Positions 36,043 to 44,092 of a stretch of DNA of 53,384 nt are shown here, in pieces (within the stretch, counting starts at the first letter, position 1; every line of letters starts with the position of its first letter). Source of the stretch: Bordetella parapertussis (GTDB lineage: Bacteria > Pseudomonadota > Gammaproteobacteria > Burkholderiales > SG8-41); NCBI GenBank assembly GCA_945906815.1, contig CAMDRT010000033.1:1-53384 (forward strand), in the 5' to 3' direction. The notes below the pieces were generated by a model. The model worked only from the letters and a program-made list of their open reading frames with translations. It did no database searches and was not told the DNA's origin. The position numbers and the translations under genes were made by a program.

Positions 36043-37767
36043 TTACCAGCCCAGCACATAAGCCGGCCGCCGCGGATCCGCCCCGCCGTGCAGCACGCCG
36101 TTTTTGTGATCGTTGACGATGCTGCACACCGCGCCGGCGAGCCAGGTGTAGTCGGGCCACGCACGCACATCATGGCGGCGCGCGGCGAGTGCCTCGTTCA
36201 CCGACTTGTCGATGCGTGATTCAAGATAAAGCCTGCCGGGAAAATAGTGGTGCGGCTCGAACGAACCCGGAAAACTGTAGGTCGCAAAGCGCGGCGCCTC
36301 GATCGCATCCTGCGCTGACATGCCAAACACGTTGACGTTGAGAAACACCTGCAACATGGCCTGCGTTTGCACGTCGCCGCCTGGCGTGCCGAAAGGCATA
36401 TACGCCTTGCCGTTCTTGAACGCCAGCGCCGGGCTCGGTGTCAGCCGCGGACGCTTGCCCGGCGCGACCGATGACGGATGGGAGGGATCAGACCACGACT
36501 GTGTGCCACGTCCCGAGCACAGGATACCAACACCGGGAACTATCGGCGTTTGGTCCGAGCCATCGCTCGGTGTGCACGACATGGCATTGCCGTGACGATC
36601 GATCACGCACAGATACGAGGTATCGCCCGGCCCCGGCGCCTCGTCGCCCTGCGCTGGCGGCATGCAATGATTGTCAATTTCCGTCAGCGTCTTCGGATCC
36701 CCGCCGCGCGGCATTCCCGGGCATGCTGCATCCATACGTATGCGCGTACGCTGCCACGCTGCATACTTTTCCGACAGCAGTCCTGCGATCGGCACTTTGA
36801 CAAAATTCGGATCGCCAAAATAATTGTGGCGATCCGAATACGCGAGCTTGGTCGCCTCGGTCAGCAGGTGCACATAATCTGCTGAGTTGTGCCCCATCGC
36901 ACGCAGATCGTAACCTTTGAGTATGTTCAGCGTCATCGGCAGCGCCGGACCTTGTGACCATGGGCCACAGGCGTGCACATCGATACCTTCGAAGCGGGTG
37001 CGCACCGTGGGCTCAAGCTTGACGCTGAAATCGGCGAAATCCTCAAACCGCATGAGGCCGCCTTGTTTGCCGATAAAGGCCGTCACTTCTCGCGCAATAT
37101 CGCCTTTATAAAAAGCATCACGTGCGGCTTTAAGCCCCGCCTTGCGGCCCTTTTTGCGTGCAACCTTGCGTTCCTCGTCGGCGAGAAACTGGAGTGTGCG
37201 GCCGAGGTCCGCCTGCACAAAAATCTCACCCACCTGCGGTACCCGGCCTTTGGGCAAAAACACTTTCGCGCTCGACGGCCAGCGCTCGTAATCCTGGCGA
37301 TGGGTGCTGATGAATTGCGACAACAGCGGATACATCGCGAACCCTTCACTGGCAAAACGGATCGCTGCAGATGCCACCTCGCCAAAACTCAGGGTGCCGA
37401 AATTGGACAATGCGGTGAGCCACGCATCCGGCGCGGCCGGCACCACGCAGCGTTCAACGCCGGGGGGAATCTTGCCGCCGTGCTTTTTCTGAAAATAATC
37501 CGGGGTAATCCCCTTGGGCCATACGCCGAGGCCGTCGATGCAGTGCACCTTTTTGTCTTTGGCGGTGTAGATGATCTGCGGTGCCACGCCGCCAAAATTA
37601 ACTTTGTCGGTCTGCAATACTTCGATGGCGATGCCGGCGGCGACACCGGCGTCGATGGCATTACCACCGGCTTCGAGTATCTCAAACGCGGCATGTGCAG
37701 CGAGATAGTGCCCGGCGGCTGCTACGTGACGCGTACCCATGATGGTCAAGCGCGTGGATGTGGTCAT
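36043..37767 (-). CDS. Gamma-glutamyltransferase-family protein (Ntn hydrolase)
   Basis: 574 residues from ATG 37767. LEAGGNAIDAGVAAGIAIEVL is the N-terminal hallmark. Autoprocessing should occur before Thr383 in GDTSYLCVIDRHGNAMSCTPS. The C-terminal subunit shows GTQSWSDPSHPS, GGDVQTQAMLQV and the AIEAPRF block. No signal peptide is visible at this start, although classical GGTs are periplasmic. Relatives act on gamma-glutamyl compounds, cephalosporins or oxamate; the ligand is unknown. It leads the operon with Bug and the hypothetical gene, and is divergent from another Bug/GGT-like pair. Confidence 0.9.
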   Translation of the reverse strand: MTTSTRLTIMGTRHVAAAGHYLAAHAAFEILEAGGNAIDAGVAAGIAIEVLQTDKVNFGGVAPQIIYTAKDKKVHCIDGLGVWPKGITPDYFQKKHGGKIPPGVERCVVPAAPDAWLTALSNFGTLSFGEVASAAIRFASEGFAMYPLLSQFISTHRQDYERWPSSAKVFLPKGRVPQVGEIFVQADLGRTLQFLADEERKVARKKGRKAGLKAARDAFYKGDIAREVTAFIGKQGGLMRFEDFADFSVKLEPTVRTRFEGIDVHACGPWSQGPALPMTLNILKGYDLRAMGHNSADYVHLLTEATKLAYSDRHNYFGDPNFVKVPIAGLLSEKYAAWQRTRIRMDAACPGMPRGGDPKTLTEIDNHCMPPAQGDEAPGPGDTSYLCVIDRHGNAMSCTPSDGSDQTPIVPGVGILCSGRGTQSWSDPSHPSSVAPGKRPRLTPSPALAFKNGKAYMPFGTPGGDVQTQAMLQVFLNVNVFGMSAQDAIEAPRFATYSFPGSFEPHHYFPGRLYLESRIDKSVNEALAARRHDVRAWPDYTWLAGAVCSIVNDHKNGVLHGGADPRRPAYVLGW

Positions 37768-37964
37768 TGCGGGTTCCCGAAAAATCGCGCGCGAGCGCTG
37801 GTGAAGGGTGTAGATTCTAGCTTCATTCCGCGCACCGGTCAGCCCTGAATGCACATCCCGATAAGCATCGCTTGCAGCAAAAAACGCTGCCCCAACGCGT
37901 GTATCATCAGCGCCTGCCGCGCGGCGTATGATGCGCCGCGCCCCCACAGCCCAGGAGCATCAGC

Positions 37965-38939
37965 ATGAGTTTTCCGTTAGTGCGACAGACCGCAAGCCTC
38001 TTATTCACCACCGCCTTGCTGGCCGCGACGGCGCACGCGCAAACCTACCCCGCCAAGTCCATACGCATGATTGTGCCATTCGCGCCGGGGGGCAACACCG
38101 ACATCATCGCGCGCATCGTGTCGCCCGAGATGAGCAAGCATCTGGGCCAGCAGTTGATCATCGACAATCGCGGCGGCGCGGGCAGCATCATCGGCACTGA
38201 AATGGCGGCCAAGGCTCCGGCCGACGGCTACACGCTGCTGATGGTTTCAGCCGCGCACACCATCAACCCTGCGATGGCCAAAAAGCTGCCCTACGATTCG
38301 ATCAAGGATTTCGCCTCGATCTCCATGGTGGCCGATGTGCCCACCGCCTTCGTCATCCATCCCACCTTGCCGGTGAAAAACGTCAAAGAATTCATCGCCC
38401 TCGCGCGCACGCGGCCCGGCCAGCTCAATTACTCCACTGCCGGCCGCGGCACTGTCGGGCATCTGGCGGCAGAGTTGCTCAGTTCGATGGAAAAAATCAC
38501 CCTGGTGCATGTACCGTACAAGGGCTCGGGACCGTCATTGATCGACCTCATGGCGGGTCAGGTGCAACTGCAGTTTTCCAGCATGCCGGCGGTGGTCAAT
38601 TACGTGCGCGCTGGAAAAATGCGCATGATCGCGCAAACCGGCAAGACGCGCTCCTCCGCCGCCAAAGATGTGCCGACGATGGAAGAAGCTGGCGTCAAAG
38701 GCTTTATCGTCTCCAGTGGTTTCGGGCTCTACGGCCCGGCCCATATGCCGCGTCCGCTGGTTGACCGCGTTTACGCCTCACTCAAGGCCGCGCTCGGCAA
38801 TGCAGACGTGCGCAACAACCTGTTGGCGCAAGGCGCAGAACCGGTAGGCAGCTCGCCGGAAGAATTCGCCACCTTCACGCGCCATGAGATTGCCAAGTGG
38901 ATCAAGGTATCACGTGATGCAGGCATACCACCCGAGTAG
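37965..38939 (+). CDS. Bug/TctC-family periplasmic solute-binding protein
   Basis: 324 residues; CAGGAG lies upstream of ATG 37965. The signal peptide (LLFTTALLAATAHAQ) leads into TYPAKSIRMIVPFAPGGNTDIIARIVS (in parts), with DNRGGAGSIIGTEMAAKA and STAGRGTVGHLAAELL. It is the fourth Bug protein of the window and precedes a GGT-like enzyme by 70 bases. The gap of 197 bases to the divergent GGT-like gene probably holds both promoters; an imperfect palindrome (GGCGTATGATGCGCC, about 37926-37940) is a possible operator but is unproven. Confidence 0.93.
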   Translation: MSFPLVRQTASLLFTTALLAATAHAQTYPAKSIRMIVPFAPGGNTDIIARIVSPEMSKHLGQQLIIDNRGGAGSIIGTEMAAKAPADGYTLLMVSAAHTINPAMAKKLPYDSIKDFASISMVADVPTAFVIHPTLPVKNVKEFIALARTRPGQLNYSTAGRGTVGHLAAELLSSMEKITLVHVPYKGSGPSLIDLMAGQVQLQFSSMPAVVNYVRAGKMRMIAQTGKTRSSAAKDVPTMEEAGVKGFIVSSGFGLYGPAHMPRPLVDRVYASLKAALGNADVRNNLLAQGAEPVGSSPEEFATFTRHEIAKWIKVSRDAGIPPE

Positions 38940-39009
38940 TAACCCGAAAGTTACGCGGCAGCCAAGCGCAGTAAAATCCCCTTATTCCTCTGAATCACCG
39001 GATCATCCC

Positions 39010-40599
39010 ATGGACATGTTCGACTGGCAGTTCCCCTATCCTTCGCAGCGCATGCCGATACTGGCGCGCAACTGTGTAGCCACTTCGCAGCCACTCGCCG
39101 CGCAGGCGGGCTTGCGCATGATGCTCAAAGGCGGCAATGCAGTGGACGCGATACTGGCGACGGCGATTTCGCTGACGGTGCTGGAACCCACCAGCAACGG
39201 CATCGGCAGCGATGCCTTTTGCATCCTGTGGGACGGCAAACAGCTTAAGGGGCTGAACGCCTCCGGCCGCTCGCCGGCGACGTGGACGCCCGAACGCTTC
39301 AAGGGGCGCACGGAAATGGCGCGGCGCGGCTGGGATTCGGTGACCGTGCCCGGCACTATCTCGGCGTGGGTGGAACTATCTGAAAAATACGGCAAACTGC
39401 CGTTTGCGGATTTGTTTGAACCGGCGATCAAGTATGCCACTGATGGCTTTATGGTGACGCCAACGATCTCGCGCCTGTGGGCGAACCAGGCGCCGGACCT
39501 GCAACATGAGCCCGGTTACGCGCAGACGTTCATGCCGCGTGGGCGTGCGCTGGCGGCGGGAGAACTGTTTTCTTTTCCAGATCAGGCCAAAACCCTCACG
39601 CGCATCGCCGAGACCAAGGGTGCAGCGTTTTACACCGGCGATCTGGCAGAGAAAATAGCCGCCTGGGCCAAACAAACCGGTGGCGACATCACCATGGCCG
39701 ATCTCGCTGCGCATAGCTGCGACTGGGTGGAGCCGATCGGCATCGACTATCGCGGCTACTCGCTGCATGAAATTCCGCCCAACGGCCAGGGCATCGCCGC
39801 GTTAATGGCGCTGGGTATATTGGAAAACTTTGACGTTGCGTCATTGCCCATCGACTCGCCCGACAGCATGCATCTGAAAATCGAGGCGATGAAGCTCGCT
39901 TTCGCCGACATCAACGAATATGTGGCCGATATTTCGTCCATGCGCATCACACCGGCGCAGATGCTCGATAAAAGTTATTTAAAAGAGCGCGCCAAAAGCA
40001 TCGACATGAAAAAAGCCGCCAACCCCGCGCACGGCCATCCGGCCACAGGCGGCACAGTGTATCTCACCGCCGCCGACGAAGCGGGCATGATGGTGTCGTA
40101 CATCCAGTCGAACTACTCCGGTTTCGGCTCCGGCGTAGTGGTGCCGGGCACCGGCATCGCCATGCAAAATCGCGGCACCGGTTTCAGTCTGAAACCCGGC
40201 CACGCCAATATCGTTGCCCCGCACAAGCGACCTTTCCACACCATCATCCCCGGTTTCATGACCAAAGGCGGACAGCCGCTGATGAGCTTTGGCGTGATGG
40301 GCGGCTCGATGCAGGCGCAGGGCCACATGCAAGTGATGTCACGCATGGTCGATTACGGGCAAAATCCGCAGGCGGCTAGCGATGCGCCGCGCTGGCGCAT
40401 CGACAGCGGCGTCAGAGTAGGCATCGAATACGGCGTGCCTGCGGACACCATCGCAGCGTTAAAAGCGCGCGGTCACGACATGCCGCAGGCCGATCGCTGG
40501 AGTACCGATTTTGGCCGTGCGCAGTTGATCTATAAAATGGAGCACGGTTATTTTGCCGCTTCCGAGCGTCGCACCGACGGTCAGGCCGTGGGGTTTTAA
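39010..40599 (+). CDS. Gamma-glutamyltransferase-family protein (second paralog)
   Basis: 529 residues from ATG 39010. KGGNAVDAILATAISLTVLEP is the GGT N-terminal motif, and the processing Thr349 lies in GGTVYLTAADEAGMMVSYIQ. The C-terminal portion has GVMGGSMQAQGHMQV and SDAPRW. It is related to, but clearly diverged from, the paralog at 36043, whose processing site differs (GDTSYL). The longer frame from 38884 overlaps the Bug end and is not needed. It is followed within a few bases by a dUTPase-like gene. An enzyme of the oxamate/gamma-glutamyl hydrolase branch is plausible. Confidence 0.9.
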   Translation: MDMFDWQFPYPSQRMPILARNCVATSQPLAAQAGLRMMLKGGNAVDAILATAISLTVLEPTSNGIGSDAFCILWDGKQLKGLNASGRSPATWTPERFKGRTEMARRGWDSVTVPGTISAWVELSEKYGKLPFADLFEPAIKYATDGFMVTPTISRLWANQAPDLQHEPGYAQTFMPRGRALAAGELFSFPDQAKTLTRIAETKGAAFYTGDLAEKIAAWAKQTGGDITMADLAAHSCDWVEPIGIDYRGYSLHEIPPNGQGIAALMALGILENFDVASLPIDSPDSMHLKIEAMKLAFADINEYVADISSMRITPAQMLDKSYLKERAKSIDMKKAANPAHGHPATGGTVYLTAADEAGMMVSYIQSNYSGFGSGVVVPGTGIAMQNRGTGFSLKPGHANIVAPHKRPFHTIIPGFMTKGGQPLMSFGVMGGSMQAQGHMQVMSRMVDYGQNPQAASDAPRWRIDSGVRVGIEYGVPADTIAALKARGHDMPQADRWSTDFGRAQLIYKMEHGYFAASERRTDGQAVGF

Positions 40600-40603
40600 C
40601 GTG

Positions 40604-41284
40604 ATGCAGGTACCCGGCACCGGCATGCTGCTGGCCATGCTTGAACTGCAGGACAGCATGAACAGGAAGATAGACCCTGACTGGATCAGCAAGCGCCACG
40701 CCTATTTGCGCGCCGTGCTGGTCGAAGCCACCGAGGCGCTGGAGCACTACGGCTGGAAATGGTGGAAAAAGCAGACCCCCGATATGCCGCAGTTGCGCAT
40801 CGAATTGATCGATATCTGGCACTTTGTGCTGTCGGAGTATTTGTTGCGCGCGAACGGTGACAAAGCAGCCGCAGCGCAAGCGATCATCAGCGCATGGTCA
40901 GAGCCTGCAGTGCTGGATTTTGACGGCGCGCACTACGCACTCGAAACACTCGATATGCGCGGACAACTTGAACTGCTCGCCGCACTGGCGGCGGTACGGC
41001 GGCTGTGCCTGCCGCTGCTGGCGCAGCTCTTTGCCGCCTGCGTACTAACGCCCGCCGCGCTGTATCGCGAGTACGTGTCGAAAAACGTGCTCAATCACTT
41101 GCGGCAGGATCGCGGTTATAAAACAGGCGCCTACAAGAAAATCTGGGACGGCGCAGAAGACAATGTGCACATGGCCGAAATGCTGCAATCCCTGCGGGTT
41201 GCCGACGAGCAGCTGCCGCAGGCGCTGTATCACGCGCTGGCACAGCGTTACGACGCACTGCAGGTGGCGAGAAAACTGACGTGA
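40604..41284 (+). CDS. dUTPase_2-type (dimeric) dUTP diphosphatase-like protein
   Basis: 226 residues from ATG 40604 (GTG at 40601 is an alternative). The first 60 residues contain MLLAMLELQDSMNRKI and VEATEALEHYGWKWWK, and IELIDIWHFVLSEYLL follows. The E-x-x-E plus D-x-W-H pattern is the metal-binding signature of the all-alpha NTP pyrophosphatase superfamily, closest to dimeric dUTPase/dCTPase. It would hydrolyse dUTP to dUMP. It follows the GGT-like stop by four bases and so shares its transcript, although the functions look unrelated. Confidence 0.82.
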   Translation: MQVPGTGMLLAMLELQDSMNRKIDPDWISKRHAYLRAVLVEATEALEHYGWKWWKKQTPDMPQLRIELIDIWHFVLSEYLLRANGDKAAAAQAIISAWSEPAVLDFDGAHYALETLDMRGQLELLAALAAVRRLCLPLLAQLFAACVLTPAALYREYVSKNVLNHLRQDRGYKTGAYKKIWDGAEDNVHMAEMLQSLRVADEQLPQALYHALAQRYDALQVARKLT

Positions 41285-41332
41285 TCACCCATGTGCCCAG
41301 CCGCGACGGCGGAGATTAGCACGGCGGACTGG

Positions 41333-41362
41333 CCGTCATTCCGGCGCTCACCGGAATGACGG
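41333..41362. repeat. Perfect 12-bp inverted repeat between convergent genes
   Basis: CCGTCATTCCGG (41333-41344), a 6-base loop (CGCTCA) and the exact reverse complement (41351-41362). It lies between the dUTPase and selenoprotein stops. No T-run follows on either strand, so an intrinsic terminator is not proven. Similar CCGTCATTCC hairpins are common dispersed repeats in proteobacterial genomes (from memory). Confidence 0.7.
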
Positions 41363-41378
41363 TATTACGGGCTGGTGC

Positions 41379-41915
41379 TTACCCCACCTGCCCTTCCATC
41401 AACAATTTCACCACTTCCGGCGTGATCGCCGCCGCCCGCTCGTCGAGCTGTGCGGGCGTGAGGTTGGCGATGGGATGCGGCATTTCCAGAAAGCGAAATC
41501 CTTCCAGCCCCCAGGTGCGCGCCATCGCCGCACCGGTGGCCCTGAACACGTGCGTAATGATCGATGCGGAAGGAATACCCTGCTGTTCAAATACGATGCT
41601 GTCGAGCACACTGCCCGAGCTGCATGACCCTCAGTCGCCGACGCCGGCGACGATCACGTCGCAGTTGGCCTTGTAGTCTTCGATAATCGCCGCATGCGGC
41701 GCCGCGCCCGAACTCGTTTTGCGCCGGATGACGTGGGACTTGGTGCCATGCTCACGTTCCAGTATGTCCGCGATACGCATCAACAACTGGTCGGAGTTGT
41801 GCTTGGTATTGTCGATCAGCCCTACCCGCAGGCCATTCAGCGATTTAGGCCGCTGCGCGTAAGCGATTCGCCGCCCCGAAATCTCGGTGGTTGGATCCAG
41901 TATTTGCACTGTCAT
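41379..41915 (-). CDS. UGSC-family selenoprotein with in-frame TGA (Sec95)
   Basis: Read through the TGA at 41633-41631, this is one 178-residue protein: MTVQILDPTTEISGRR up to VAGVGD, then U-G-S-C at 95-98, SSGSVLDSIVFEQQG and onward to MEGQVG. The two halves share one frame, and the motif U-G-S-C-x-x-G-S resembles the redox-active UxxC of the UGSC family and glycine-reductase-B-like selenoproteins (family recalled, not searched). Without Sec the gene would be two short fragments. AAAGGAG precedes ATG 41915. It is preceded on the same strand by a conserved partner gene. It probably performs a selenocysteine-dependent redox or reductive-cleavage reaction (inference). sel genes are not in this window. 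Confidence 0.85.
41594..41625 (-). promoter_or_regulatory. Candidate bacterial SECIS hairpin
   Basis: On the coding strand, five bases after the TGA, ATGCAGCTCGGGC can pair with GCTCGACAGCAT around the loop AGTGT. This gives four outer pairs, an A-A mismatch, one pair, a bulged C and a six-pair upper stem with one G-T wobble. The loop begins 18 bases after the TGA and has G at its second position, consistent with the bacterial SECIS rules as I recall them. Energy was not computed. Confidence 0.5.
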
Positions 41916-41960
41916 GGTGATGTGCTCCTTTCAATTAAAAAAACCCCAAAACAACTTTTG

Positions 41961-41990
41961 CCACAGATTAACGCAGATGAACACAGATTA
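41961..41990. repeat. Three 10-bp CACAGATTAA units
   Basis: CACAGATTAA, CGCAGATGAA and CACAGATTAA follow one another exactly, in the gap between the selenoprotein and its partner gene. It is a half array of the family at 15620, without an inverted arm, and lies next to the heptamer array at 42009. Confidence 0.85.
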
Positions 41991-42008
41991 AAACCAAACC
42001 ACTACCGC

Positions 42009-42034
42009 TTCACCCTTCACTCTTCACTCTTCAC
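42009..42034. repeat. Heptamer TTCAC array at a stop codon
   Basis: TTCAC occurs at 42009, 42016, 42023 and 42030, exactly 7 bases apart. On the minus strand this reads GTGAAGA-type repeats that begin within the stop codon (42031-42033) of the selenoprotein's partner gene, like the array after the stop at 8639. Confidence 0.85.
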
Positions 42035-43068
42035 GGTTTTTTAATTTCCCGCGTCACGCTTTGCGAACCATTTTTGCCGCCCCAGCCCGGTATATACGAG
42101 GACTGCACGCCGGCGATCCCCCCCGCCGCGATCACCAGAAAATCCTCCGGCCCTTCGACCAGATCGACCATGGTTGTTTCGTCTTCCGGCGTCACCGGAC
42201 CGGGCGCGATGTTGATGCGTTTTAACTCCGCCATGGAAAGCTTGGAGTTTTCAAAACAGTAGTTCTGCACCTGCTCGCGCGACCAACCGGATTTTTTCAT
42301 CGTCAGTTGATGCTCGCCCGGGAACACCAGCGCGTATTGTGGGCGCCGGTTGGTACCCGCCGAGATGCGCATATTGGCGCACATGGTTGTCAGCACGCCT
42401 TCGGGAGCGACGCTCAATTGGTTGGAAATCTGGTGGGGTGCGAGCGCGGCGAACACCGTCACGGTGTTCTGATCGCGATGGAAGCCGCGCGTGGTATGAA
42501 AGGGCGGCCAGGGGCTGCTGTCGGTTTCATTCTCGGCGATGCAATAGCTGTACTTGCCGCCGTGACCCATGCTGCTGCGATCGAGCTCGCCCGGCAGGGT
42601 GCCGATCACGTTACGCATCACCAGCCGGATAGCGCGACCGATAGTCGCGTTGGCGCGCCAGCCCGGCCCAAACAGATTGTCGCCGGAATTGATGTCCAGT
42701 TCCTTGGCAATCGGGCCATTCACCAGCATGAACACCGCTGAACCACCGGTGCTGGTGGCCGGGCCGTGATAGCCGTACTTGGGATCGGCCAGCGCTTCCA
42801 CCGCCGCCACCACTATCGGCATGTATTCCGACCTGCAGCCCGCCATCACCGCGTTGATCGCGACTTTCTCGGCAGTCACTGAAATCTGTCGATTCTCGAT
42901 GAAGGCAAGTTGATGCTGCGGATCTATTTTCGCCGCATCCAGCATCGCGCTGACACGATCCGCCGTCGGCGGCACCACCGGCAGTCCGTCGGTCCAGCCG
43001 TTGGTATAACAAAGATCGATGGCGCCACCGAGATCCTGCACCGTGTGCCGCTGTGATTTGAGTTCCAT
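42031..43068 (-). CDS. Conserved protein paired with the UGSC selenoprotein
   Basis: 345 residues beginning MELKSQRHTVQDLGGAIDL. The motif YTNGWTDGLPVVPPTADRV near residue 22-40, AGCRSEYMPIVVAAVEA, and GPATSTGGSAVFMLVNGP are distinctive. I recall DGLPVVPPT-type proteins next to UGSC proteins in several bacterial genomes, but no named function. It has three cysteines besides Cys20 (in AGCRSEY, YSYCIAEN and NYCFENSK), no signal peptide and no membrane helix. The selenoprotein begins 115 bases downstream on the same strand, the gap holding short repeats. A two-component enzyme is the natural inference. Confidence 0.72.
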   Translation of the reverse strand: MELKSQRHTVQDLGGAIDLCYTNGWTDGLPVVPPTADRVSAMLDAAKIDPQHQLAFIENRQISVTAEKVAINAVMAGCRSEYMPIVVAAVEALADPKYGYHGPATSTGGSAVFMLVNGPIAKELDINSGDNLFGPGWRANATIGRAIRLVMRNVIGTLPGELDRSSMGHGGKYSYCIAENETDSSPWPPFHTTRGFHRDQNTVTVFAALAPHQISNQLSVAPEGVLTTMCANMRISAGTNRRPQYALVFPGEHQLTMKKSGWSREQVQNYCFENSKLSMAELKRINIAPGPVTPEDETTMVDLVEGPEDFLVIAAGGIAGVQSSYIPGWGGKNGSQSVTREIKKP

Positions 43069-43167
43069 ACTGTGTTCCCGTATTGGGTTGATTGGCTGAA
43101 GCCGCAGTTTACCTCAAGAATTGCATACACTCTGTCAGCACAGAAGTGCTAACGGCCTGCGCAGCCG

Positions 43168-43222
43168 CCTCTGTCCAGCCTCTGTCCAGCCTCAGTCCAG
43201 CCTCAGTCCAGCCTCAGTCCAG
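43168..43222. repeat. Five 11-bp CCTC(A/T)GTCCAG tandem repeats at a stop codon
   Basis: CCTCTGTCCAG twice and CCTCAGTCCAG three times fill 43168-43222, with a degenerate sixth unit after. The SDR stop codon (43214-43216) is inside the last full unit, so changes in unit number would mainly alter the 3' UTR. It is a minisatellite, not a CRISPR: there are no spacers. Confidence 0.92.
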
Positions 43223-43963
43223 CATCTGTCCGCCATCGACCGCGATGGTCTGGCCAGTGACCCAGCTTGCTGCGCTACTGGCCAGGAACAGCGCCACGTT
43301 TGCTATTTCCTGTGGCGTGCCCAGACGCCCAAAACGGATCCTGTCGAGAATGGCATTGTAGAGTTTGGGGTCCGAGGTCTTTCGTTTCTCCCAACTGCCA
43401 CCCGGAAACTCGATGGAACCGGGCGCAATACAGTTCACGCGGATGTGTTTGGCCGCCAACTGCGCGGCCTGCGACAAGGTGTATTGAATCAGCGCTGCTT
43501 TGACTGCGCCATACGGCGGTGTGCGTGCGCTGGCCTTAAGGCCAGAGATAGAAGAGATGTGGATGATCGAACCCCGCGATTTCTCCAGGAAAGGCAAGGC
43601 CGCGTGGGACGCGCGCACCGGCGCCATCAGGTCAACACTGACACTGGCCTCCCAGCCCGCTTCATCGTCGCTGCCGCCGAAGCCGGATGCATTGTTCACC
43701 AGCACGTCTATACCGCCCAGGGCTTGCGCCGCTGCGGTTACATAATTTGCCACTGCGGGCCCATTGCCAAGGTCGCAGGTCACGGCGTGCACGGCGTGAC
43801 CGAACTGCCGCAGTTCGGCTTCAGTTGCACGCAGCGCGGTTTCGCCACGTGCACAGATGGATACGTTCGCGCCGGCCTCTGCAAAGGTCAGCGCAATCGA
43901 GCGACCGATGCCGCGCGAGCCACCGGCGACGAGTGCGTTACAGCCTTTCAGGTCTAGTTGCAT
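43214..43963 (-). CDS. SDR-family oxidoreductase upstream of the selenoprotein unit
   Basis: 249 residues from ATG 43963 (a TTG three codons upstream is possible). Cofactor motif VAGGSRGIGRSIALTF, NNASG, catalytic Ser in IIHISSISG and the pair YGAVK are all present. The C-terminus WVTGQTIAVDGGQMLD is typical of FabG-like SDRs. Substrate unknown. It is transcribed toward the UGSC partner gene with a 145-base gap containing the 11-base repeats, so it may share the operon. Confidence 0.92.
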   Translation of the reverse strand: MQLDLKGCNALVAGGSRGIGRSIALTFAEAGANVSICARGETALRATEAELRQFGHAVHAVTCDLGNGPAVANYVTAAAQALGGIDVLVNNASGFGGSDDEAGWEASVSVDLMAPVRASHAALPFLEKSRGSIIHISSISGLKASARTPPYGAVKAALIQYTLSQAAQLAAKHIRVNCIAPGSIEFPGGSWEKRKTSDPKLYNAILDRIRFGRLGTPQEIANVALFLASSAASWVTGQTIAVDGGQMLD

Positions 43964-44092
43964 GGATGCCAATCACTCCGTGACTAAGGTTTTTTTGATT
44001 ATCGCATCCCTAGACCTTTTCGCCCAAGCGCAGCGCGCCGCACGCCCGCTGCATGCCCCTTACGCACGATGCGCTATGCGCTATGATGCACC

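Noticed and set aside
37926..37940. Operator GGCGTATGATGCGCC between the divergent GGT-like and Bug genes
   Set aside because: Imperfect palindrome in a GC-rich gap with no regulator gene nearby; mentioned but not called as a feature.
41333..41362. Rho-independent terminator
   Set aside because: Perfect stem, but no run of T on either side; recorded as an inverted repeat only.
41379..41609. Separate short gene downstream of the TGA, or pseudogene
   Set aside because: Same frame as the upstream part, no ribosome binding site, and the TGA falls exactly on the U of UGSC; a Sec codon explains it better.
43168..43222. CRISPR-like repeat
   Set aside because: Units of 11 bp are directly adjacent without spacers and no cas genes are present.
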